From: JBMNGN01 sp050949865
GTDB taxonomy: Bacteria; Bacillota; Syntrophomonadia; Syntrophomonadales; Syntrophomonadaceae
Assembly: GCA_050949865.1 (NCBI GenBank)
Contig: JBMNGN010000005.1
Location: 1 to 64,000, forward strand
DNA length: 64,000 bases
Direction: 5' to 3'
This document shows, one piece after another, positions 1-8,812 of the stretch (within the stretch, counting starts at the first letter, position 1; every line of letters starts with the position of its first letter). The position numbers and the translations under genes are program-made. The notes below the pieces were generated by a model. It was given only the letters and a program-made list of their open reading frames with translations. It had not been told where the DNA came from and made no database searches.

Positions 1-1
1 G

Positions 2-1039
2 GCTGTCCTGGGCCCCTCCGGCTGCGGCAAGACCATGACTTTGAAGTGTATAGCCGGACTGATGGCACCAGACCAGGGCTCGATCATCTTGGATGAGCGA
101 GTCTTGTTCCATAGTGAGCAAGGGGTTAACCTGCCGGCCCAGGAACGAAAAATCGCTTTTCTTTTCCAAAATTATGCCCTCTTTCCCCACCTCACGGTTT
201 GCGAAAACATAGCCTTCGGGATCAGACACTTGCCGCCTGCTGAAAGAGACGAACGGGTACAGAAGCTGCTAAGAAAGATGAGACTCCATGGTTTAGGGCA
301 TCGTTACCCTGCCGACTTGTCAGGAGGACAGCAGCAAAGGGTTGCTTTGGCCCGGGCCCTGGCACCGGAACCCAAAGTATTGTTGTTGGATGAGCCATTT
401 TCAGCTTTGGATACCCAGGTCAAGGAACGGCTGGAAGCAGAACTGCTGGAACTACAGGAGGATTTTCAGGGACATGTGCTTTTTGTTACCCATAACCTGG
501 CAGAAGCCTATCGTTTAAGCAGTAAAATGGCAGTTTATGATAATGGTGCTTTGCTGCAATGGGGCGAGTGCCGCTCCATAATTGAGCGTCCCGTTAATAA
601 AAAGGTGGCCCGCATGACAGGAATGGATAATATTTTTAGCGGCATAGTAAGCAAAATTGAAGGCTGCCGCCTGGAAGTCCAACTGGATACCGGACATTTG
701 CATTTGTATATGGATTACCCGGGTGGCCTGGAGGTAAACCAGGAAATATCGATAGCCATACGGCCTGAATACATTCAAGTGGCTGATAGTCAGGAGGATA
801 ACTGCCTAGGGGCAGAACTGCTCAGCTGCACTGAGGAGCTTTCCTTTTTCAAATGTGTTTTTCGACTTCAGGATCAGGTCCAGGTCAAAGTGCACCTGCC
901 TAAAATCAGCGAGCAAGTGCTGGTACCGGGCCAAAGCTACCATCTCCGTTTTCCCCCTGAAAAGCTGGTGGTCATAGGACCTCACCTCCAAAATTTACAT
1001 GTAAAAAAGGGTCACATTAAGGCGAGCGCTTGCATATAG
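2..1039 (+). CDS. modC: ABC transporter ATP-binding protein, molybdate-type (partial, enters from left edge)
   Basis: ATPase of an anion (probably molybdate or tungstate) importer; it powers uptake through a membrane permease at the cytoplasmic face. The reading frame is open to the first base of the window, so the 5' end is missing; the Walker A motif GPSGCGKT is encoded by bases 11-34, before the first ATG at 35. Also visible are a Q-loop (FLFQNYALFPH), the signature LSGGQQQRVALARAL, Walker B (VLLLDEPFSALD) and the switch His (FVTHN). The C-terminal 100 residues or so have the small-barrel TOBE character expected of ModC/CysA-type ATPases. The gene ends just before a terminator and the sigK start. 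Substrate is inferred from resemblance to ModC; sulfate or another oxyanion is possible. Confidence 0.8.
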   Translation, partial: AVLGPSGCGKTMTLKCIAGLMAPDQGSIILDERVLFHSEQGVNLPAQERKIAFLFQNYALFPHLTVCENIAFGIRHLPPAERDERVQKLLRKMRLHGLGHRYPADLSGGQQQRVALARALAPEPKVLLLDEPFSALDTQVKERLEAELLELQEDFQGHVLFVTHNLAEAYRLSSKMAVYDNGALLQWGECRSIIERPVNKKVARMTGMDNIFSGIVSKIEGCRLEVQLDTGHLHLYMDYPGGLEVNQEISIAIRPEYIQVADSQEDNCLGAELLSCTEELSFFKCVFRLQDQVQVKVHLPKISEQVLVPGQSYHLRFPPEKLVVIGPHLQNLHVKKGHIKASACI

Positions 1040-1060
1040 TGTAAAGCGCTCTCTTTTTTA
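1024..1060 (+). terminator. Rho-independent terminator after the ABC ATPase gene
   Basis: Inverted arms GAGCGCTT (1024-1031) and AAGCGCTC (1044-1051) are followed by a T-rich run (TCTTTTTT). The 5' arm overlaps the last codons of the ATPase gene. It separates that gene from sigK. Confidence 0.8.
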
Positions 1061-1088
1061 GGGGCCGATAATGACAGGAGGTGTTTTA

Positions 1089-1487
1089 GTGTCCTTCCTG
1101 GGGTGGTTCTTGGCCGTTGCAGCGGTAGTTAAAGGCAGCCTGTTTCTCTTTGCCTATCTCAATAACCAGGTTTTCCCTCAACCCTTGAGCGAAGCCGAGG
1201 AGAAACGCTATCTTAAGGAATTGAGGGAAGGCAGTGAAGAGGCTCGCAATGTACTGGTGGAACGCAACCTGCGCTTGGTTGCCCATGTGGTAAGGAAATA
1301 CGAGAGTACCGGCGAAGATATGGAGGATCTGATATCGATTGGCACCATAGGCCTGATCAAGGGCATAAAGACCTTTGACAATGAAAAAGGAGTGAAACTG
1401 GCTACCTATGTGGCTCGTTGTGTAGAAAACGAAGTCTTTATTGCAGTAACGGGCGGTAAATACTGGGAATTATTATGTCTTTCATAA
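1089..1487 (+). pseudogene. sigK: RNA polymerase sigma-K, N-terminal half only, interrupted
   Basis: Late mother-cell sporulation sigma factor, first half. A GTG at 1089 is preferred as start because an ideal AGGAGG (1076-1081) lies 7 bases upstream; the upstream ATG at 1071 would put the ribosome site inside the gene. The N-terminus carries the hydrophobic pro-segment typical of pro-SigK, then the conserved FPQPLS, the region 1.2 and 2 block RNLRLVAHVVRKYESTGED, DLISIGTIGLIKGI and KLATYVARCVENEV. In intact SigK the next residues begin the region-2 to region-3 segment (LMHLR...). Here the frame runs instead into about 15 unrelated residues (FIAVTGGKYWELL...) and stops. The junction is near 1430-1437, the site where skin-type elements split sigK in Bacillus and Clostridia. 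No C-terminal half was found on either strand of this window. Confidence 0.85.
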
Positions 1488-1667
1488 TACTATTATAGCC
1501 CGAAATCTCGGGGATAAAAACTATTTCCAGCGAATTGGGAATTAAATTTTAACTCCCTTTTGTATGTCCTGAAAACATTCCTGACAATTAATTCTTTTCA
1601 GATAGCCTACCGGGATATTATTTTTCTTTGCCTCAAAAAATATTTTTTTAAACACAGCATGGCTCAG
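1488..1667. other. Gene-free stretch between the sigK junction and the IS1182-like element
   Basis: About 180 bp of AT-rich sequence without a supported gene. It is the innermost surviving sequence of whatever interrupted sigK. Confidence 0.5.
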
Positions 1668-3211
1668 ATAATTGAGACTTTTGCATAATAGTTAGCCCAA
1701 GAAATAATGGGCTTTTTAGGGGGCAAAAAAAGGACTTCACCCCTGTTTTTGCCGAATTTATTAGGTGACTAATCCAAAAACCCAAACAAAAACGAAAGGG
1801 GAAGTCACTTTGAATATTCGGCAAGGATACGTATTTTCCTTTGAGGATGCAATAAATTTGCAGCCCCGGTCACGTTTAGAGATAATTTTAACCACCCTCG
1901 ATTTTGATGACGTTATTACTACTCTTTCTAAGGAAAATGAACAACATCGAGGGCCAACTGGGTACTTGGTTGAGCACAAATTCAAAGCATTAATTGCTAT
2001 GCGAGTTTACAATATGGCTACATTTACTGAATTAGTGGAGCGTCTTACTCATGATCCGGTGCTCAGATACAACTGCGGCTTTGATGTTTTTGGCAAAGTG
2101 CCCAGTATTGCTACATTTAGTCGTTTCTATGAACAGTTAACTCAATCAGAAGTACTTGGTGAACTGTTTAAGAAACAGGTAAAAACAGCAGAATCAATGG
2201 GGCTTCTTGATACCAGTTCTATTGCCATAGATGCTTCTAAAGTAGATGCCAATGAGAAGTCAGTTCCACGTAAAAATATTAAAGACGATGGCCAGTCAGC
2301 TAACTGGGGCAGCAAGCTAGATACTAATGGTAACCAGATAACCTGGTTTGGCTACAAACTGCATATCGCTACTGACGTTAAATCCGAATTGCCAGTAGCA
2401 TTGAGCATAACCCCAGCCAGTACCAACGATGGTATAATGGCCGAAAATATCCTTGAAGAATGCAGTAATAACTTGAACAGTAAACCCCAGTATTATCTCA
2501 TGGATGCCGGTTATGATCAAAAGTCAATATACGAACTAATCCGTAAGGATTACATGGCACAGGCAATCATACCGTTAAACCATCGCGGAGCCAAAGAACC
2601 CCCGGAAGGTCTGGATTGGGATGCGACCCCTATATGTTCAGCGGGCTATCGCATGATTTATTGGGGTGGCAGCAACGGGGTTAACAAATTCCGCTGCCCT
2701 CATGTTATGGGCAAATGTGATTGTCCTTTTGGTTCCTCCTGGTGCTCAGACAGCAACTATGGGATGGTTGTTAAAACCAGAGCCAGACAAGATTCCAGGT
2801 TATTCACAGTGCCCCATCGAGGAACTTCAAACTGGAAGCTGCTATACAACAAAAGAACCAGTGTAGAGCGATGTTTTGGGCGCTTAAAGGAGCATCTGGG
2901 ACTTGAAACCGGACTTAATGTACGAGGTATTAAAAAGGTTAAAACCCATGCATACCTGAGTGTTATTACCATGATTGCTTCGGTTGTTGCGGTAAACAAA
3001 GCCAAATCATCTGAAGATATAGCTGCATAAAGTAAGCAGATATTAAGGTTTTTAAAGGAAAGGGGTCAATCTGTTCATTTTAAGATAAATCCAGTAACCT
3101 TGTTGATACTAAAGGCATAATTAACCAAAATTCAACTGGTTTTTATGCTCTAATACCATATTGTAGTTTCAAAGAACGTGATTTTTGCTATTATGCAAAA
3201 GTCTCAATTAT
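1668..3211. mobile_element. IS1182/IS4-type insertion sequence with 24-bp terminal inverted repeats
   Basis: Perfect terminal inverted repeats occupy 1668-1691 and 3188-3211; the inner part reads GAGACTTTTGCATAATAG on the left and its complement on the right. The 1.54-kb element contains one transposase gene. No clear target duplication is visible at the outer edges. Confidence 0.85.
1810..3030 (+). CDS. IS1182-type DDE transposase
   Basis: Cut-and-paste transposase of the IS4 superfamily. The family usually begins with an N-IRQGYVFSFE-like segment. That segment is preceded by a TTG at 1810 with AAGGGGAAG just upstream, which I prefer over the GTG at 1765. Features seen: an N-terminal DUF772-type block (TGYLVEHKFKALIAMRVY), the catalytic Asp in IAIDASKVDA, a second Asp in YYLMDAGYD, a Cys-rich insertion (CPHVMGKCDCPFGSSWC) and the catalytic Glu in SVERCFGRLKEHLGLE. 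The frame is intact and both inverted repeats are present, so it may still be active. Confidence 0.85.
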   Translation: MNIRQGYVFSFEDAINLQPRSRLEIILTTLDFDDVITTLSKENEQHRGPTGYLVEHKFKALIAMRVYNMATFTELVERLTHDPVLRYNCGFDVFGKVPSIATFSRFYEQLTQSEVLGELFKKQVKTAESMGLLDTSSIAIDASKVDANEKSVPRKNIKDDGQSANWGSKLDTNGNQITWFGYKLHIATDVKSELPVALSITPASTNDGIMAENILEECSNNLNSKPQYYLMDAGYDQKSIYELIRKDYMAQAIIPLNHRGAKEPPEGLDWDATPICSAGYRMIYWGGSNGVNKFRCPHVMGKCDCPFGSSWCSDSNYGMVVKTRARQDSRLFTVPHRGTSNWKLLYNKRTSVERCFGRLKEHLGLETGLNVRGIKKVKTHAYLSVITMIASVVAVNKAKSSEDIAA

Positions 3212-3645
3212 TGCACAAAATACATTGCTGCCATTATATACTAAAAGCTTGTTGAAGGGATGTTTTTAACATACCTTTAATTTAAACTCAATAAGTCTAT
3301 TATTACGATAATATGTCATTTGGAGCACCGATCCGATATTAAATTATCGATTCCGTTGTGACCACAGTATTTCCATTCAGATCTGTTTTGTATAAGGAGA
3401 AGGTTGAATTGCATAGTTCATTAATTGCTTTACTGCCTTAACATCATTTACTAAACCTTCGGCGGGCCAGATTAGCTGTAGTTGAAGTCATCCGAAGAAC
3501 AGATTCTTATATCCAGGTTGGTAGTATACTTTTAAATGAAAGTAAGTATCATAGTTAAGATTAATGGTTGGGGTGTTGTGTAGAGCGGCAAAACAAGTGA
3601 GGACATAGAGTGGGAAGAACAACCTCGAATTATCGGTACTTAGTA
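3212..3645. other. Gene-free stretch, 434 bp
   Basis: No open frame, RNA motif or inverted repeat that I can support. It lies between the IS1182-like element and the 3' end of the DUF2325 gene, and could hold decayed element sequence. Confidence 0.4.
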
Positions 3646-5136
3646 TTAACTGTTTTCGATCCAGTGTATCATCTCAGCTTCGGCAAGTTCAGGGTTTGTT
3701 CGGCTAATGTACCCAAAAGGGATTCTATTAATTCTAATATAGTCAATTACCTTGTAGTACACTGGATGACCCATGAACTTATAAAAGAAAAATATGTAAT
3801 CTACGTTGCCAAATAAGTTTAAGTTGATATTTTCGCTAAATCCATCCACACAACTGACATTTGTATAGGCTTTTGACATCCGTTGTCTCCAGTCGGGAGT
3901 TCCCCCTAAGATAAATATCCTTTTATCAGCATAGTCATTTAAGGATTTATTTGGGGACAGGGTGAAATCCCTATCTTCATGCTCTATACTGAACATTAAG
4001 CTGCGAAGATTATAGAGTTCTTGTCTGTACGATTTTTCTTTTTCCAATTCCAACTCCAAAGCTATTACTTGAGCCCTGGTTTCTGCAAGATCAGTAGAGT
4101 ATTGCTTTCTAACCTTGGCAGTATTTTGTTCCTGCAGTTTCTCAAAATCCTTCCTAAGATTAAGATATCGTTCTTTATAGTCAGCAGCTTCTTTTTGCAA
4201 ACCTTGGTTCTTTTCTCTTAAAAGGGTGTTTTGTTGTTCAAGTCTCTGCATGGCCATGTATTGAGTCTCTTGATTAATCTTAAAAAACAATTCTCTGCTT
4301 TCTTTATATCGTATGAGCAATGACTTTATGATAATAGAATATACTATAGTGGGTTTGATATCCTCAAAACCAAGGCTCTTATCGCAAAGTAGATAAGAAA
4401 CTATGATTTCGTCTATTTGGGTTTCATTAAGAATGAGCTCGGAAAGTAGCTGAATGCCATTTATTTCCTCAAATTCAAATGACCATGCTATTGCACCTAT
4501 AGCTTGCCTAATATCTGGTAACTCGCTTGTATAAGCATCCTCAAATCCTTTTAATTGACCAATTTGGTTTTTTAAGGTCTTTTTAATTTGAGCCAGGTTA
4601 TCCATATAGGGTTCCATATATCCATATTTATTAAAAGACCCGTTGGACAGATTCCCGAGATGATCTTTCAGTATTGAATAGAGGTTCAGTGGTATTTTGC
4701 CTGGTGAGTACATTTTTATAATAAGGTAACACATAATATTAGTATTAGCTCTAAAATTTGGTTTACTGAGGTTAAAGACAACATCTGATATACATGTGAG
4801 ATGTTTATCATCAGCATGTTTTGCAAGTCTATACAAACTAGGATAATATCGTCTTGCAATGTCGATTAGCTTTTTCTCAATGTTTTTATCTTCTTCGGCA
4901 CATATTAATACACCAAGCGCTCGTCTCGCATATAAGGCTTGTTTAACATCGGACATGTTAATGACGTAATCGTTGTAAGCAGGAGATGCGATAGCTTTTT
5001 CATAATAGAAGTATTGGTTCTGGTTATAAATTCGGTTAATGGCATTTCGCGTCGAACTATTATAGACGAAACCGCTTGCGAATTCTGCTAGTAATGAGTA
5101 ATACTTTTGACCTTGTACTACATCTGATATTAGCAT
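3646..5136 (-). CDS. DUF2325-domain protein with coiled coil, function unknown
   Basis: A 496-residue protein of unknown function. Residues about 1-270 are helical with no family I recognise. Residues about 275-370 form a heptad-rich coiled coil (QRLEQQNTLLREKNQGLQKE region). The C-terminal 95 residues resemble DUF2325, a small Rossmann-like domain: a GG-W start (IFILGGTPDWRQR), then DYIFFFYKFMGHPVYYKV and IPFGYIS. The start is supported by AGGGGG 8 bases upstream of the ATG. The 5' end lies 14 bp from the end of an IS21 element, so the native promoter has been displaced or replaced. DUF2325 proteins often sit in mobile regions; any function would be guesswork. Confidence 0.65.
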   Translation of the reverse strand: MLISDVVQGQKYYSLLAEFASGFVYNSSTRNAINRIYNQNQYFYYEKAIASPAYNDYVINMSDVKQALYARRALGVLICAEEDKNIEKKLIDIARRYYPSLYRLAKHADDKHLTCISDVVFNLSKPNFRANTNIMCYLIIKMYSPGKIPLNLYSILKDHLGNLSNGSFNKYGYMEPYMDNLAQIKKTLKNQIGQLKGFEDAYTSELPDIRQAIGAIAWSFEFEEINGIQLLSELILNETQIDEIIVSYLLCDKSLGFEDIKPTIVYSIIIKSLLIRYKESRELFFKINQETQYMAMQRLEQQNTLLREKNQGLQKEAADYKERYLNLRKDFEKLQEQNTAKVRKQYSTDLAETRAQVIALELELEKEKSYRQELYNLRSLMFSIEHEDRDFTLSPNKSLNDYADKRIFILGGTPDWRQRMSKAYTNVSCVDGFSENINLNLFGNVDYIFFFYKFMGHPVYYKVIDYIRINRIPFGYISRTNPELAEAEMIHWIENS

Positions 5137-5199
5137 AATTATGGCCCCCTGTAACCGTCAAGTAAAAATGAACAAAAAATGATAAATAACTTTGAACAC

Positions 5200-5955
5200 C
5201 TAATTATTGCCAAAAATGGTTTGGCGGTGCTTCATACGATAGCTGTCACCGGTTAGATGGATGACCTCGCTCTTGTGAATTAAGCGATCCAGAATAGCAG
5301 TGGTAATCGCCGGATCACCCAGGATGTCGCCCCAGTCTTCTGGACCTTTGTTGGAGGTAATGATAATTGAGGTCTGGGCATAGAGCTTGTTGATTAGTTG
5401 AAAAAAGAGGTTAGCCTCGTGGCGGTCAATAGCCATGAACATTAAGTCATCAATAATCACCAAGTCAGAACCGACCATTCTTTTAACCTTTGCCCTGGAG
5501 TTGCGGCTGATTTCTTCGGTTTTCAGAAGACGGATCAGTTCATCCATCTGAATAAAAGTTACACGGTAACCTCGGCTTATGGCTTCAATCCCCAGGCCAA
5601 TGGATAAACATGTTTTCCCAACTCCAGGAGGGCCTAGCAGAATCAGATTGTAGGCCTGTTCCAGCCAGATAAGCTCTTGTAGCTGTTTTAATTGCTTTTT
5701 GCTTAGAGACTGCTGCTCAGACAAATCAAAATCATCTAAGGTCTTATGTTCGGGGAAGGCAGCTAATTTGTAGAGCCTCCCTAATTGTTTTTCTTCTCGT
5801 TTACCAATCTCATGCTGCATCAGGTTCATCAGGAATGATTGATAACTGGGTTCCTTCACCTGGGCATCCATTAACATCTCATCTACCACTGCAGCGGCTT
5901 CCGTTATTTTTAAGCGCTTCATGTAGTTTTTAAGCTGCTCAAGTTCTACTGACAT
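5200..5955 (-). CDS. istB: IS21 transposition helper ATPase IstB
   Basis: AAA+ helper ATPase that works with IstA in transposition; DnaC/DnaA-like fold. Walker A LLGPPGVGKTCLS and Walker B DLVIIDDLMFM are present, followed by sensor-like IIITSNKGPEDW. 251 residues is normal for IstB, and the C-terminus TIFGNN is complete, in contrast to copy 2. The start overlaps the end of istA by 10 bases, as usual for translational coupling in IS21. Confidence 0.95.
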   Translation of the reverse strand: MSVELEQLKNYMKRLKITEAAAVVDEMLMDAQVKEPSYQSFLMNLMQHEIGKREEKQLGRLYKLAAFPEHKTLDDFDLSEQQSLSKKQLKQLQELIWLEQAYNLILLGPPGVGKTCLSIGLGIEAISRGYRVTFIQMDELIRLLKTEEISRNSRAKVKRMVGSDLVIIDDLMFMAIDRHEANLFFQLINKLYAQTSIIITSNKGPEDWGDILGDPAITTAILDRLIHKSEVIHLTGDSYRMKHRQTIFGNN

Positions 5956-7520
5956 TGATTCACTCCCTGTAATTCTTTTATATATATACCCATATCCCGC
6001 ACTTCTACCCGGGTCTTAAAAACAGAACGGTTATTCTCATGAAGTGGCTGAAGGGTATTTTCAATATTTCGTTTTCCCTCTGCCGGACAATTAATGCTGG
6101 CAAAATAATTTAATGTATCAACAAAATCCGTTGCTCCATAAAGATGATTTTTTAAGCAATAATTCAGGGCCTGCTTAATTAGTTCAGGGGATTTATCTTT
6201 ACTATGATCTTTAATGATTTTTAACTGGTCCCTTATGTAGCGGGGTTTGTCCTGCCGCACCTGGTTTAGAAAGCTGCTTGCTTCCGGGGAGTCATTTAGA
6301 ATCTGAACCACTTCTTTCAGATAGGCTTCAATTCCTTTATCTTTTTCTCTCCGGCAGTCACTGCTCTTGATGAGGCGCCCTTTTTCTATGCATAAGGGAT
6401 AACGAATAATCTCTTGCTGGGTTTCTTCATTTGAAATTATTAGCATACCCTCATCTTCATGTACAGTAACCTTGCGATCTGGTTCATAACTTCCCAGCGG
6501 TAGTGCGTAACGATTTCCTTGATAGGTTATGGTATTGTCTTTACGGATCACTCTGGTTATAATCTTAGTAGTTGAAAAATTTATCTTGTGGGGTACCGGG
6601 ATGAGGTGTTGTTTTTCTAGGGCAAACACTTCAGCCGGTATCTTTTTTGTTGTATTGTGAACTTTTCCATTACCGGTTCGCTCTAACCAGGCTAAACAAT
6701 CTTCGTTCAGCTTTTCGAGGTTATGGAAGGTACGGTTCCTGGCAAAGTTCCTTTTTACAAATTTCACCACATTTTCAACCTTTCCTTTTGTTTCCGGATC
6801 TGCTTTTTTACACATGTAAATCTTGAATTTTCGGTTCTTATGGTAATCTGCAAACTCTTTGGTAAGTAACAGATCTCCAGCATTCTCGCTGACCAATATT
6901 AGATGGTCCTGATCGTATACAATTTCCTTAGTCATCCCTCCATAGTATTCAAATGCGTTTTCATGGGCATTTATTAAATCTCGAGTTGTAAACGGACGAT
7001 CCAGCCACTCCACATATTTATGCCGGGAGTGGGCCAGTACGAAGGTCACAAAGTAAAGAGTTACTATTCTACCAATGCTACTACGTAGGCCGATTTGTCC
7101 AAAGTCCATCTGCATTTGCTGTCCGGCAGGTAATTCATCAATGGCTTCGTATTGACGCACGTACTTAACTTGGGGAATACCACACTCCTCTCTTAATTGT
7201 CTGACATAATTTCTAACTGTTCCTTCGCTAACACCTCCATCAAGTTTTCTTTCTTGCAGCCAGTCAAACACCTGTGCACTGGTCATATCCTGATATTGTA
7301 TCAACCAGGATTTAATTAGCTCTCGATGCTTATCTAATTTCTTGCTCCTGGTTTTTCGTTTTTCTAAAATCTGTTCCATTTCTTCTGGACTTATATCCAG
7401 ATACTTATATACTGTAGTTCGAGATAGATCTAACCGCCTTGATATCTGGCTTACGTTAAAATGCTTCTTCTTTAGATCCTGGATATCTAAATACATATTC
7501 CACCCTTCTAATATGTTCAT
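5946..7520 (-). CDS. istA: IS21 transposase IstA
   Basis: DDE transposase of 524 residues. The N-terminal helix-turn-helix lies around residues 15-45 (NVSQISRRLDLSRTTVYKYL). The catalytic core shows QMQMDFGQIG (first Asp), KEIVYDQDHL (second Asp) and ETKGKVENVVKF (Glu). It forms a two-gene unit with istB inside the element. Nearly identical to the copy at 13930-15531. Confidence 0.95.
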   Translation of the reverse strand: MNILEGWNMYLDIQDLKKKHFNVSQISRRLDLSRTTVYKYLDISPEEMEQILEKRKTRSKKLDKHRELIKSWLIQYQDMTSAQVFDWLQERKLDGGVSEGTVRNYVRQLREECGIPQVKYVRQYEAIDELPAGQQMQMDFGQIGLRSSIGRIVTLYFVTFVLAHSRHKYVEWLDRPFTTRDLINAHENAFEYYGGMTKEIVYDQDHLILVSENAGDLLLTKEFADYHKNRKFKIYMCKKADPETKGKVENVVKFVKRNFARNRTFHNLEKLNEDCLAWLERTGNGKVHNTTKKIPAEVFALEKQHLIPVPHKINFSTTKIITRVIRKDNTITYQGNRYALPLGSYEPDRKVTVHEDEGMLIISNEETQQEIIRYPLCIEKGRLIKSSDCRREKDKGIEAYLKEVVQILNDSPEASSFLNQVRQDKPRYIRDQLKIIKDHSKDKSPELIKQALNYCLKNHLYGATDFVDTLNYFASINCPAEGKRNIENTLQPLHENNRSVFKTRVEVRDMGIYIKELQGVNQCQ

Positions 7521-7648
7521 TTCTTCCTCCTCTGCTATGATAAAAGCTGTTTTATTTCCAGCTCTATCATAGCTTTTTTGGAGGATTGTGGTAAATACTG
7601 TTCATTCTTATTTGTTGTTTTCTGTCCATTTTAGTTTATCAGTTACAT

Positions 7649-8332
7649 ATGGTTCAGATTGAATTGGAGAACCGCAATCCTGGTCCTAACCGCAGAAGCG
7701 GAGTTAGCATATTTTCAAGCAGGATAAAATGCGGCCAGTGCGGCTCTTGGTATGGCTCAAAGGTATGGCACTCCACCAGCAAATACCGCCGCACCATTTA
7801 CCAATGCAACCACAAATATGAAGATGACAATCGCTGCCGGACACCGCACCTTGACGAAGAAACAATCATGACGCTCTTCATATCAGCAGTCAATAAGCTA
7901 CTCTCCGAAAGGGAAGAAATCCTCGGAAACTTTGAACTTATAAAGTCTACGGTTTTTGACACTGCTGACCTGGAAAAGGAGCAAGCTGAACTGCAAAACG
8001 AGCTCGAGGTTGTGGCTGGGATGATACAACAAGCCATCGGTGAGAACGCACACTTCGCTCTTGACCAAGGAGAATACCAGGAGCGATACAACGGACTGGT
8101 TGACCGCTTTGACCTTGCCAAGGCTCGCCATACTGCGGTTACCGAAGAAATCTCCGATAAGCAGACAAGACTCAGTACGATTAATACCTTTCTCTATACC
8201 CTCCGCAAACAAGATAACCTACTTACCGATTTTGACGAAAAGCTGTGGTGCAGCCTTGTGGACTACGCTACTGTTTCTGATAAAGACGATGTTCGGTTCA
8301 CTTTTAAAGACGGCACGGAAATTCAGGCATAA
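7649..8332 (+). pseudogene. Large serine recombinase, C-terminal remnant
   Basis: Only the DNA-binding half survives: a zinc ribbon (CGQCGSW...YQCNHKYEDDNRC) followed by a long coiled-coil segment of about 110 residues and a short C-terminal domain. The catalytic resolvase domain and most of the recombinase domain (about 300 residues in a full-length protein) are missing. The frame begins right at the right end of IS21 copy 1, so the loss is tied to that element. In Bacillus the recombinase that excises the sigK element (SpoIVCA) has this architecture; the position 6 kb inside the sigK break makes this a candidate remnant of it, which is inference. Confidence 0.8.
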
Positions 8333-8344
8333 GCCGGAAAAATA

Positions 8345-8395
8345 GACGCTCCTCACCACCAGTTTGAAACTGAGATGGTGAGCGTAACTTACTTT
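8345..8395. terminator. Hairpin between recombinase remnant and DUF1232 gene
   Basis: CTCACCA and its complement TGGTGAG are separated by a short loop in the sequence around 8350-8385. It lies between two convergent genes and could terminate either. There is no strong T run, so confidence is low. Confidence 0.4.
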
Positions 8396-8411
8396 AATTT
8401 AGCATTAAGAT

Positions 8412-8780
8412 CTACTTAATAAATTTTGATGCAATCCACCAGATAATCAATAAGTATAAGACTATAATCGGTATTGTATAGTACCATTTTTTTGGTTTAC
8501 CGTCCTTCCACATTCCTTCTGCTTCAAGTTTACATTCTTCCAATATTTCAGAAGGAATAAGTTTTACGGTCCATATTATCAGCAATGGTAGAATAATAAT
8601 ATCATCTAGATACCCTAACACAGGCACAAAATCAGGAACTATATCAATCGGTGACAATGCGTATCCTACAGTAATTCCCGCCAAAATCTTGGCAATTAAC
8701 GGCGTATCCTTTCTCTTTATTGCCAAAAAAAGGGCAGGAATATAGTTGTTTATCATTTTTGCTTTTTCTTTAAAATCCAA
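8412..8780 (-). CDS. DUF1232 (YkvA-like) membrane protein
   Basis: 122 residues. It shows the YkvA/DUF1232 core: IAKILAGITVGYALSPIDIVPDFVPVLGYLDD, of which the SPIDxxPD segment is diagnostic, then hydrophobic helices and a C-terminal membrane segment. Start is TTG at 8780, with AAAGGAG upstream. It is the last gene of a minus-strand group with the MFS transporter and the ChrB-N gene. Function unknown. Confidence 0.8.
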   Translation of the reverse strand: MDFKEKAKMINNYIPALFLAIKRKDTPLIAKILAGITVGYALSPIDIVPDFVPVLGYLDDIIILPLLIIWTVKLIPSEILEECKLEAEGMWKDGKPKKWYYTIPIIVLYLLIIWWIASKFIK

Positions 8781-8812
8781 CTCTTATACTCCTTTCTTTG
8801 ACAATATTCCGC

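Larger units (their letters stand above)
5150..7647. mobile_element. IS21-family element, copy 1
   Basis: 2498 bp, the same length as copy 2. The ends are related inverted repeats starting TGTAACCGTCAAGTAAAA on the left and TGTAACTGATAAACTAAA as the complement of the right end; both then carry ATGRACA. It contains istA and istB on the minus strand. The flanks (CCCCC left, TATGG right) do not match, so no target duplication survives. Confidence 0.9.

Noticed and set aside
2666..2866. Plus-strand ORF inside the IS1182 transposase, and similar overlapping ORFs elsewhere
   Set aside because: They lie in other frames of clear genes, without ribosome sites or family resemblance.
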